A DNA stretch of 64,000 nucleotides from Halorubrum cibi (GTDB lineage Archaea; Halobacteriota; Halobacteria; Halobacteriales; Haloferacaceae): positions 163,413 through 227,412 of the forward strand of contig NZ_FXTD01000007.1 in the NCBI RefSeq assembly GCF_900182635.1, read 5' to 3'. Positions 16,751 to 24,857 of the stretch are shown one piece after another. Positions within the stretch are counted from its first letter, which is position 1, and every line of letters begins with the position of its first letter. Below the pieces are notes generated by a model, which made no database searches, had not been told where the DNA came from, and worked only from the letters and a program-made list of their open reading frames with translations. Position numbers and translations under genes: made by a program.

Positions 16751-19264
16751 CTACCCGAGTTCTGCTTTGATACGCAAAGCCGTTCCGTCGTCAAGTCCCG
16801 AGACGGAACGGAGGTCATCGAGCGAGGCATTTTCTAGATCCGCAGTCGTCATATACCCGGATTCCATGAGAGCCTCCGCGTCGGCTTTCGTCGCACCTCC
16901 CACTCCAATAAGCTGATCAATGTCGTGCGCTTTCTCTGACTCACCACTTACACACTCGTCTTCTTCATCTTCCTCAAGCGGCCGCTGAACACCAGATCCC
17001 TCAATGGGAACGATTGTGAGGTCTTTCGTACTACTCAATTGATGAGCGTATCCGTGATCGGTTTCCCATCGCTTGAGTCTGACCTCATTTAACCGGAGTT
17101 TATCCCCAATCTGAAAATCAATCTCAATGTCGTGCTTGTTCCAGATCGTGAAGTCGATTCGCTTCCCGTTCGATAGCTTGATGTCGACGATTGAATCGCG
17201 CTTCCCAGATGAAATATCTCGAATTTTCATCACTTCTGCAACTACGTTAGAGAGACGTCCTTCTGGTACTTCACCGAGGTCGTCCGAGACTGTGTCCGAC
17301 TCTTCGACGCCCCATTCGAAGTCATCTCCTTCGGTTAGCTCACTGTCAGAGTCCTGTTTGCCATCCTCTGTGGCCGAACCCTGAGGAATATTTTCTGTGT
17401 AAGTATTATCTCGTTGCTCTCTCTTACTGGGTGTGTCGTCCTTAGTGGTCTCTGATGTCGTCCTATCTTCGGGTTCAGGAGTGCGTGTTTGATTTTCGTT
17501 AGTGGCGACTCGATTCTGTTGCCAGTGATATCGAGCTTCAATGTGATTGGCACCGAAGTCCGTCAGCTCGTATCGATTGCTCCGTTCGTCCTGTGCCGAC
17601 TTCTCAAGGAAGCCTGCTTCCACGAGCGTGTCCAGGTTGGGATAAAGACGACCATGGTGAATCGTTCCGTCGTAGTACTCCTCTAGTTCCCGTTTAATTT
17701 CGAGTCCTTTCGGTGCTTCCAATCCATTGATCACGACCAACAAATCACGTCGAAAACCGCTGAGTTCGGCGAATGCCTCAGAGGACACCTCCGAATCCCG
17801 CTGATCGGCCGTCAAATCTCCGTCTTCTGGCTGTTCCGACGCCGTATCCTTCGCAGGAGAATCTGTATCTGAATCGTCATCGTATTCCGCAGATTGACCT
17901 CTGTCGTGATCTGACTCTACCGCACCGTGTTCCTCCTTTGCAGCATCAACGGCAGCATCCCAGTTTTTGAAATACTGGTAGACGGGAGAGGCGGACATTT
18001 CACCCAAATCGTTCATATCCGATGTACTAGGTCGACCGTCCACCTTCTCGATTAAGCCAACGAGGGCATCGACGACTTCCTGTCTCGAGTACGTTTGTTG
18101 ATTTGGTTGGGCTGATGAACTCTCGTTCGTCCGATCAAACGACGCTTGATCCACGGCAGTCGACCACGACCCGAACGCCGTCTCATAATCTTCAGGACTG
18201 TACTTCCCGTCAGTTCGCATTCTCCCTCGAGTTACCTTCCGGGAGAAGCGCTCATTTAGCGCGAGGAGTTCGTCCAATAGCTCTGTACGCTCCGGTGATC
18301 CATTGCTTGTATCTGAAGTCTCAGTCGAATCGGTACCCTCAGAGCGAGACTTCTCATCCGAGTGACTGTCAGAATTATCAGCACTTTTGAGGGTAATATC
18401 GATAACGGCACCATCAGCCAAGGTTACCTCTTCCTGTATTGTTTGATACTCAGAGTGGTTGACCTCCATCTTGACCGATTCGGAGGCTTCGGAAACAGAG
18501 ATACTACACCGCCCAGTTTGCGAAGTTCGTCCGTCAACTGAGAGTGTTGTACCAGTGACTTTGACCCTTGCGTCGGAGACTGGTTCTCCATCGATATTAG
18601 AAACGAGTATCTCAACGGTTACAGACATATTTGAGTTTGAATTCGACGAATTCCCCTTGGAATCCCTATTACGGCCGGACTGGTTTAGTACATTAGCAGA
18701 TTGTTCGGATCTGTTGGGAGGCTTGTTTGCGTCGTTTTCTGTAACTTCTTTGTTTGTTCGCTCTACTTGCTCATCACCAGATGATTCATTCGATTTCTTT
18801 GCCTTCTTTGCTGAGATCTCAGAGATGTGTTTTGAAGCCTCGTTTAAACTCCCACCTTTCTGTGTGTACATATCGTACGTCTCATCGTCTGTTTGGACAA
18901 TAATTCGGTCTTTTAGAACGCCCTGAGATATCTCGACATCTCGAATATCCTCGAACCGGACGGAGAACGTTTCATCACCGCTTCCTTGACCGACGACATA
19001 GAGGAGACGCTCGTCAGTTACGAGGAGGACTGTCCGATAGCTCGAATGAGGGCTTATTGTCTCATCGGAGTCCTCATTACCGACTGTAACTCCTTTAGTG
19101 AGATTCTGAAGGGCATAGTCCACACGCTCACCGTCGTGAAGTCGATTAATAAGCGAATTATCGTTGAAATACCCCGCAGATAGTATTCCGCCACTACCCG
19201 TCCCTTCTAGTAGTGACTGGTCGACGTTACCTTTCGATTGCTTCGAGATTCTGTCTGCGTCCAT
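16751..19264 (-). CDS. multidomain protein: PH-like, Ig-like, endonuclease-repeat, PadR winged helix, OB fold, HhH
   Basis: About 837 aa from the ATG at 19264 (MDADRIS...); an upstream in-frame ATG at 19360 is less likely. Domains I can see in order: an N-terminal PH-like module ('VLLVTDERLLYVVGQGSGD ... VRFEDIRDVEI'); a low-complexity linker; a carboxypeptidase-regulatory/Ig-like domain ('SVTVEILVSNIDGEPVSDAR'); two repeats resembling homing-endonuclease-associated helices ('YSPEDYETAFGSWSTAVDQA' and a second copy); an acidic linker; a PadR-type winged helix ('GLEIKRELEEYYDGTIHHGR'); an OB-fold-like domain ('VVAEVMKIRDISSGKRDSIV'); and a C-terminal helix-hairpin-helix ('DIDQLIGVGGATKADAEALM'). 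It lies between the restriction and modification operons. Likely a DNA-binding regulator or recognition factor; function unknown. Confidence 0.68.
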   Translation of the reverse strand: MDADRISKQSKGNVDQSLLEGTGSGGILSAGYFNDNSLINRLHDGERVDYALQNLTKGVTVGNEDSDETISPHSSYRTVLLVTDERLLYVVGQGSGDETFSVRFEDIRDVEISQGVLKDRIIVQTDDETYDMYTQKGGSLNEASKHISEISAKKAKKSNESSGDEQVERTNKEVTENDANKPPNRSEQSANVLNQSGRNRDSKGNSSNSNSNMSVTVEILVSNIDGEPVSDARVKVTGTTLSVDGRTSQTGRCSISVSEASESVKMEVNHSEYQTIQEEVTLADGAVIDITLKSADNSDSHSDEKSRSEGTDSTETSDTSNGSPERTELLDELLALNERFSRKVTRGRMRTDGKYSPEDYETAFGSWSTAVDQASFDRTNESSSAQPNQQTYSRQEVVDALVGLIEKVDGRPSTSDMNDLGEMSASPVYQYFKNWDAAVDAAKEEHGAVESDHDRGQSAEYDDDSDTDSPAKDTASEQPEDGDLTADQRDSEVSSEAFAELSGFRRDLLVVINGLEAPKGLEIKRELEEYYDGTIHHGRLYPNLDTLVEAGFLEKSAQDERSNRYELTDFGANHIEARYHWQQNRVATNENQTRTPEPEDRTTSETTKDDTPSKREQRDNTYTENIPQGSATEDGKQDSDSELTEGDDFEWGVEESDTVSDDLGEVPEGRLSNVVAEVMKIRDISSGKRDSIVDIKLSNGKRIDFTIWNKHDIEIDFQIGDKLRLNEVRLKRWETDHGYAHQLSSTKDLTIVPIEGSGVQRPLEEDEEDECVSGESEKAHDIDQLIGVGGATKADAEALMESGYMTTADLENASLDDLRSVSGLDDGTALRIKAELG

Positions 19265-19475
19265 TTGGTTACTGATATTACCGCGACATGCCCTTCGCTT
19301 CCGTATTATGGTAGAATAGTTCACGAGTTCTTGAAAGCATAACGGTAGAGGTTGTGACACGTAATTGCCGATAGTATATAATAAATTTCTGAAACATAGG
19401 GTTTTCGACGGAAATAGATGATTTAGTTATCCCTAGGGGACACACTTTTGACTGGTCGGGATCGATACGGATGCA

Positions 19476-19934
19476 ATGCCCACGCTCCTCGTTCAGTCCT
19501 GTTCGGCTACCAAAAATGATGTGACTAAACCTACCCGAGCTATCGAAGTGTATGATGGCTATTTTTTTAGAATTATCAAAAAAGCAATAAGAGAGGGCGC
19601 GTTTCGCTCAGATATAGAACTTCGAATACTCTCTGCGGAGCACGGAATACTCCACGCTGACGATGAAATCACCAACTATGACCGTCGTATGACGCCCTCT
19701 CGGGCTAGCGAATTACGCGATTACGTTACAGAAGACCTACGTCACTGTATCTCAAATGGTGATTATGAGACTGTCATCATGAACATGGGGTCTGTCTACA
19801 CTCAAGCTGTTGGCGATATTTCCAACGATAATAATGTCGATATAACCTATGTCAAGGGTGATGGGATCGGAACAAAAGGTCGGAAGTTGAAACAAGTGGT
19901 ACGTAATGATATGAGCAGCGAGGTGACTGCTTGA
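19476..19934 (+). CDS. small 'SCSxxK' protein (DUF6884-like), split partner of the TGT-like gene
   Basis: 152 aa. Begins with the strand-loop 'LLVQSCSATKND', then 'LRILSAEHGILHADDEITNYDRRMT', a pattern seen in DUF6884-type proteins, and a C-terminal 'VIMNMGSVYTQAV'. The Ser-Cys-Ser-x-x-Lys loop resembles the 'PCSxxKPYS' loop of the catalytic core domain of archaeosine synthase ArcS. The same loop is fused to the second TGT-like protein of this operon. The stop overlaps the start of the TGT-like gene by one base (TGATG), implying a stoichiometric pair. Proposed role: a second step on the 7-deazaguanine base inserted by its partner, such as amidino-type chemistry on preQ0; this is inference. 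Confidence 0.65.
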   Translation: MPTLLVQSCSATKNDVTKPTRAIEVYDGYFFRIIKKAIREGAFRSDIELRILSAEHGILHADDEITNYDRRMTPSRASELRDYVTEDLRHCISNGDYETVIMNMGSVYTQAVGDISNDNNVDITYVKGDGIGTKGRKLKQVVRNDMSSEVTA

Positions 19935-21172
19935 TGGAATCTCGGTCAGAGCAGTTCAGAAACGACATCTTTGAGATCTCTGCTGAGGCGGGTGACGCTC
20001 GAAGTGGAGTTTTACAGATCGGCGACACGAAACTATCGACTCCGAACCTTCTCCCAGTTGTTAACTTCTATGCCGGGGGAACAGACGCAAGTCTGTATGG
20101 TGGCGGTATCCACCGAACTATCAAGGAGTTCATGAACGGAGATGAAGTCGTAAACGGTGGTGATTACAGCCGATATTTCGATGGTGTAATGACATCTGTT
20201 GCGTCGCTTACGGACTACGGCATCTCGAGAGAGCGTTACGAAGACTACATTTCTGCCCCGATCAGGGAACGCGATGTGTTCGATTTTGACGGCACTCTCT
20301 TTCTTGACTCAGGTGGATTCAAATTCCTCGGGGATCGGACACTCGATGGTAGCGATTTTGAGGTCGAGGTCGATCAGAAGGCAATCGTTGAGATACAGAG
20401 ACGGCTCGGGGGAGACGTCCTTGTAAACCTCGATCATCCTATTGCCCCGGACGATGACTACCCGACTCGCGTTGAGAAAGCGCGACTGACTGCGGAAAAC
20501 GTCGACGAGTTTCTCGACTTAACCAGCCGAGACGACACACGATATCTGACACTCCACGGGTACAATTACTCAATGCTCGATACGTTTCTCACAGAAGTTG
20601 AGAAAGTCATCGGCCGGGACCGTGTCCATCGTGAATTCGACGGGGTCGCTTTGGGGAGTCTCGTTCCACTCAAAGACAATAAGGGTAAACTGATCACCGC
20701 AGTCAGCGATTGTCGTGAGGTTTTGAGGGACTGGGGATTCGAGGAGCTGCCTCTCCATGTCCTCGGCATCTCGTCAAGTGCGATCCCTCTCTTGGCCGCA
20801 GTTGGTGCAGACACGTTCGATTCATCATCGTACATTCACTCGGCGATTAACGGGAAATACGATACGTCGCTGTACAATTCGGAGCCCGTAGATGATGTCG
20901 ATTTTACTGAATGTGACTGCCAGGTCTGTAGTGATGATATGTTAGTGAGGCGTATGAAGGGAGATGCGGAGTATCAGAAAGACAAGCTTGGCGCTGTTGC
21001 GATGCACAACCTAATCATTCAAAAAGAGGAGATAAAGAGAATCCAATCCGCGATTCAAAGTCCAGGAGATGACGCGTTGATTTCGTATATCGAACAGTCA
21101 CTCGGACGAGAGAAGTCGATGCAACAGCACGCACATCGCGTTGTGAACGAATCACTTGGAGGATACTTCTGA
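19934..21172 (+). CDS. dpdA: TGT-like DNA 7-deazaguanine transferase, DpdA family (short form)
   Basis: 412 aa from the ATG. Conserved tRNA-guanine-transglycosylase features are present: 'LFLDSGGF' (about 123-130, first catalytic Asp), 'VNLDHPIAP' (equivalent of the substrate-specificity 'DECxP' site), 'VALGSLVPL', and 'VGADTFDSSSY' (nucleophile Asp region, equivalent to 'DMFDCVxPTR'). The zinc site is C-x-C-x2-C ('CDCQVC', 327-332) plus His at about 358 ('AMHNL'). As in DpdA proteins, the tRNA-binding parts and the 'PTR' segment of true TGT are absent. Expected reaction: exchange of guanine in DNA for preQ0 or a derivative. Tightly coupled to the SCSxxK gene before it and the GHKL ATPase after it. 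Confidence 0.82.
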   Translation: MESRSEQFRNDIFEISAEAGDARSGVLQIGDTKLSTPNLLPVVNFYAGGTDASLYGGGIHRTIKEFMNGDEVVNGGDYSRYFDGVMTSVASLTDYGISRERYEDYISAPIRERDVFDFDGTLFLDSGGFKFLGDRTLDGSDFEVEVDQKAIVEIQRRLGGDVLVNLDHPIAPDDDYPTRVEKARLTAENVDEFLDLTSRDDTRYLTLHGYNYSMLDTFLTEVEKVIGRDRVHREFDGVALGSLVPLKDNKGKLITAVSDCREVLRDWGFEELPLHVLGISSSAIPLLAAVGADTFDSSSYIHSAINGKYDTSLYNSEPVDDVDFTECDCQVCSDDMLVRRMKGDAEYQKDKLGAVAMHNLIIQKEEIKRIQSAIQSPGDDALISYIEQSLGREKSMQQHAHRVVNESLGGYF

Positions 21173-22723
21173 ATGTCAACAACCAAAATACCGCAAGTCA
21201 ACGAAGTAAACGAATTTTTAGAGATCGCTAGCGATTTCGAGGATCCGCTTGAGGTGATCCGTGAATCGCTGTCGAACAGTTATGATGCCGGTGCGACCGA
21301 AGTCGAGATCACTATTCGAGATCGACCAATTGGATCTGAAATTGTTATCGAAGACGACGGCGAGGGGATGGACCACGCAGATCTCGAGTCGTTCTTCGAT
21401 CTCGGCAATTCCACGAAGCGCGGCCGTCAAAACGGATCGATCGGCTACAAAGGTCACGGAACGAAGATTTTCTACAAGAGCGAAGAAGTCCTCGTCAATA
21501 CCACGAAGAACGGGCTCAACTTACGCGCACAGATGGAGCAACCGTGGGAAAAGCTCAATAACCGAACTATGCCTGAGTATGTGCTGAACGAGGAGGCAGT
21601 CAAAGAGGGCAACTCCGGGACGCACATTCGTATTACCGGATTCAAATCCGGTCATGGGTTTTCGCCGACATCACTCACCTACAATAAGATAGAACACTAC
21701 CTGAAGTGGAAGACGCTCGCCGGATCTACAGGCCACTTCTTTACAGATGATTTCCGAGAAATGGAGATAACGGTCATCCTCGGCGACGAAATCGATGACA
21801 CACGAGATCGACTGGTAATGAACAACAAGCTTGAGTTCCCGACCGAGCAGCGAGAGCCCGGGGAGGGTCAGTTCTCGGAATCTCGGATGTGTAAGCACTA
21901 CCCACCCCGGGAACTCATCGTTGAGACTGAGAACGGAGATACAACAACCGTAGAAGTAGTTGGGATGGTGGGTGGCAAGGACGCTCGCAACGAGCTCCCT
22001 ACTTACGGAAAGCACTCGGCACAGTTCGGCGTCTGGCTGGCAAAAGACCACATCAAGGTTGAGCGGGTCAACGACACGATCTCGCACGACAACGAGTTCC
22101 TCCACTTCTTTTTCATCGCAAACTGCCAAGACCTCGAGTTGTCCGCGAACCGAGAAAAGATCCGAAACAAATCTAGCCCAGTGTATCAGGCCATCGTAGA
22201 GGAACTCAGCCACTACCTTTCGAAGATTGCGTCAGATCCGTGGTTCAAAGACTACTTGTCTCACCGTCGTAAGGCGAAACTCACTCGCCGCGCAGAGTCT
22301 CAGCAATCATCGATCGAAAAACGCGAACAACGGATTCACGAGCGGAATCGATTCACGCCATCGAACGACGCCGAAGTCGTTCTCGGGTTGGAGCGCTCGA
22401 ACCGCTTTGGGGCTGAGCCAGAGATTACGGTTGAAGATTACGACCCGAGTGCAGAGGTCAACGCGTTAGTTCGTCAGGATACGAACCTCTATGCGAGCTC
22501 TATCCATCGCCGGCTCACGGATCACTTTGAGGCAGATAAGCCGCTTGAGAGCGTCGATAAAATCATTTGTTGGTCGTACGGCGACCGAGACGATTTGAGC
22601 GAGCTTGAGCGTTCAGGATATCATAGCGGAGAGATTTCGATTGATTTCGAAAACGACCGACTGATCTATAACAACGGTCGTCGGCATAATATCCATATCG
22701 TCATGGTTCAAGACAGACTGTAG
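21173..22723 (+). CDS. GHKL (Hsp90/MORC-type) ATPase within the modification operon
   Basis: 516 aa, ATG immediately after the preceding TGA. The N-terminal ATPase has the full Bergerat fold: N box 'IRESLSNSYDAGATEVEI' (Asn35), G1 'EDDGEGMDH' (60-68), and 'STKRGRQNGSIGYKGHGTK' (81-98) as the lid and G2. A transducer-like domain follows ('FGVWLAKDHIKVERVN', 'FFFIANCQDLELSANREKIR'), then a helical, basic C-terminal tail. Such ATPases act as ATP-driven DNA clamps or gates (MORC, GyrB, MutL, Hsp90). Sandwiched between two TGT-like genes, it may load or position the modification enzymes on DNA; not recognised from the canonical bacterial dpd gene set. Confidence 0.8.
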   Translation: MSTTKIPQVNEVNEFLEIASDFEDPLEVIRESLSNSYDAGATEVEITIRDRPIGSEIVIEDDGEGMDHADLESFFDLGNSTKRGRQNGSIGYKGHGTKIFYKSEEVLVNTTKNGLNLRAQMEQPWEKLNNRTMPEYVLNEEAVKEGNSGTHIRITGFKSGHGFSPTSLTYNKIEHYLKWKTLAGSTGHFFTDDFREMEITVILGDEIDDTRDRLVMNNKLEFPTEQREPGEGQFSESRMCKHYPPRELIVETENGDTTTVEVVGMVGGKDARNELPTYGKHSAQFGVWLAKDHIKVERVNDTISHDNEFLHFFFIANCQDLELSANREKIRNKSSPVYQAIVEELSHYLSKIASDPWFKDYLSHRRKAKLTRRAESQQSSIEKREQRIHERNRFTPSNDAEVVLGLERSNRFGAEPEITVEDYDPSAEVNALVRQDTNLYASSIHRRLTDHFEADKPLESVDKIICWSYGDRDDLSELERSGYHSGEISIDFENDRLIYNNGRRHNIHIVMVQDRL

Positions 22724-22796
22724 CGGATCCGATTGAAGCTGGCTCACTGCGGAACGACCGAACTTATCACATCCCATCGTCAATGACGTGTAGAGA

Positions 22797-24818
22797 ATGG
22801 CATCGTTTGAGACCGACGCGACTGACGATGCTGGCAACGCACGTCGCGGTACAATCCACACACCGCACGGCGACGTTCAGACACCGGCGTTCTTCCCTGT
22901 AGTCAATTTTATCGGTGGGCCCAACGAGAAATCCGGCGGAATTTGGAGTCGGTTACGGAATCATCTCTTTGGGGAACCCGAGTTTCAGGGCGCGATGTTC
23001 CAAGCGATGAGTTTCTTGGATTTCAACATCACTCCCGAATCGCTTGAGAACTGGCGCTCGGAGCCAATTCACGATCACTTTACTGACCATGAGCCAGTCA
23101 AGCCATATCACTCACAACCGGAGAGTTTCACTAAGCCGTTATTTGTAGACTCAGGTGGCTTCAAACTCTTGAACTCGGATACGTTCGGTGACCCTCCAAC
23201 AGAGGGAGGAGATGATAATGACTGGGCCATCTATACGAACCCCGAGAGTATCCTCGATTTACAGCTTGACTATGGTGCTGATATCATCGCTACTCTAGAC
23301 TATCCGATCCCACCGAATCTGAACGAGGAGGAGACGACTCAACGAATGGAAGACAGTATTGACAGTGCCATACGCTGTCTTGAACTCTTAGAGGATCAGC
23401 CAAATCCGCCTGCGGTATATGTCGCTATTCACGGTCACGACTACGAAACGATCAACTGGTACGTCGGGACGTTCCTTGACCGTGCGACGCACATTGACAA
23501 GTCATTCGAGGGATTTGCAATCGGGTCACTCGTCCCGCTTCGAACGAACGTCGAAATGCTGGTTGACATCGTACAAGGTGCGAAGGATGCGATTCCTGCG
23601 GACCGGGAAGATAACCTCGGGCTTCATTTATTCGGGATTAGTGGGAAGTTCACGGCGCTCCTGACGCTTCTTGGTGCGGATTCATTTGACTCGTCAAGCT
23701 ACATGCAAGCAGCACAGTTCAAGAAGTTCATCAACCGAGAGATCGGAGTTTCAGACGAGGAACTCGTTCGGAACCCGAACGCTTCGACACACGACTTAGG
23801 TGATTTTGGTGTCGATGTTGACCGGACAGCCGACGCACGATGGGCAGCGGACTGGTCGAAATTCACTGCGGATCAGATTCCCGACGATTGGGGGTGTCAA
23901 TGTCCCGCATGCGAGCATCTACGGCGGATAGGTTTCGATCAGCTACAGGGCACGATGTACGACAGCGAGTCGTATGACCGAGACGGCGAGTATATGAAGA
24001 GCGATTTTTACGCACTGATGAGCTATCATAACTTCTGTGTCTACCAAGACGAAATGAATCACGTGCGGGAGCTGATCAGCGACGGTGGCGGGGAGTTGCT
24101 TGAATACGTTGCCAAAATGGCTCGCAACGATGTCGGGAACATCAAGCGGGCATTAAAACGGGCAACCGTACGAGATCGAGAGTTGGCACAGCAACTCCGA
24201 GAACGCGGCTACAATCGGTTAGTCGCCGATCAGAGCGACGCGGAGCAGGAACGGCTTGATTTGGATATCCCAGTCGATGATCAAGAGATTTCACTTGAGC
24301 ACACACCGGAAGACTTCAACATTCTTGACCGGAAGGACTACCGGGTCGGCGACGAGCGCGTACTGCTCGTTATCCCCTGTAGCCAAACCAAGCCGTATTC
24401 TAATTCTCGAACGCACCGCGTCGTCGCAGATGCAACCGCTGAGTGGAACGACCAAATTCACAAAGTGACTGTCTCCGGCATGTACGGTCCCGTACCTGAA
24501 CAGTACGAGAATCTCTCGCAGATCAAATCGTACGAGTACGTGCTGACAAACGCTGAGAAACAGCGCCAACAACTCGTCGTGAACCGTTTGGTCTCTTACC
24601 TTGAACAATATGGCTCACAGTTCGACGCCATCGTCGGCTATGCCACCAGCAAAACCTACCGCACCGTAATAGAGCAAGCATTCGCCCAGTACGGAGACGG
24701 CGTTGTCCTTCCAAAAGAGCCGAAAATGCGCGCACTCACCGAACACTTCAGAACAACTAATCTTGAAGAGCTGTCCGAGCACCTAGACGACGTGCTTTCA
24801 TCCACACCTCCCCAGTAG
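22797..24818 (+). CDS. dpdA: TGT-like DNA 7-deazaguanine transferase fused to an ArcS-like domain
   Basis: 673 aa. The N-terminal TGT-like domain (1-430) keeps 'VDSGGF' (117-122), 'TLDYPIPP' (Asp168), 'IGSLVPL' and 'GADSFDSSSY' (293-302). Its zinc site is 'CQCPAC' (Cys367, 369, 372) plus His411, so both transglycosylase Asp residues appear intact. After a helical linker the C-terminus (about 520-655) carries 'VLLVIPCSQTKPYSNSRTH', the signature of the archaeosine-synthase core domain (DUF5591) that attacks the preQ0 nitrile in tRNA, followed by 'GMYGPVP'. No PUA domain is present, unlike tRNA archaeosine enzymes. Predicted to insert preQ0-type base into DNA and convert it further, possibly toward an archaeosine-like base. 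Gap of 73 bp after the ATPase gene; likely the same operon. Confidence 0.82.
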   Translation: MASFETDATDDAGNARRGTIHTPHGDVQTPAFFPVVNFIGGPNEKSGGIWSRLRNHLFGEPEFQGAMFQAMSFLDFNITPESLENWRSEPIHDHFTDHEPVKPYHSQPESFTKPLFVDSGGFKLLNSDTFGDPPTEGGDDNDWAIYTNPESILDLQLDYGADIIATLDYPIPPNLNEEETTQRMEDSIDSAIRCLELLEDQPNPPAVYVAIHGHDYETINWYVGTFLDRATHIDKSFEGFAIGSLVPLRTNVEMLVDIVQGAKDAIPADREDNLGLHLFGISGKFTALLTLLGADSFDSSSYMQAAQFKKFINREIGVSDEELVRNPNASTHDLGDFGVDVDRTADARWAADWSKFTADQIPDDWGCQCPACEHLRRIGFDQLQGTMYDSESYDRDGEYMKSDFYALMSYHNFCVYQDEMNHVRELISDGGGELLEYVAKMARNDVGNIKRALKRATVRDRELAQQLRERGYNRLVADQSDAEQERLDLDIPVDDQEISLEHTPEDFNILDRKDYRVGDERVLLVIPCSQTKPYSNSRTHRVVADATAEWNDQIHKVTVSGMYGPVPEQYENLSQIKSYEYVLTNAEKQRQQLVVNRLVSYLEQYGSQFDAIVGYATSKTYRTVIEQAFAQYGDGVVLPKEPKMRALTEHFRTTNLEELSEHLDDVLSSTPPQ

Positions 24819-24857
24819 CGTTGCGCCCGCTATTGACCACCTCGACGCTCGTGTACT

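Noticed and set aside
22797..24818. Ordinary tRNA archaeosine synthase ArcS
   Set aside because: TGT Asp and zinc residues are intact, there is no PUA domain, and the gene lies in an operon with a second TGT-like protein and a GHKL ATPase.
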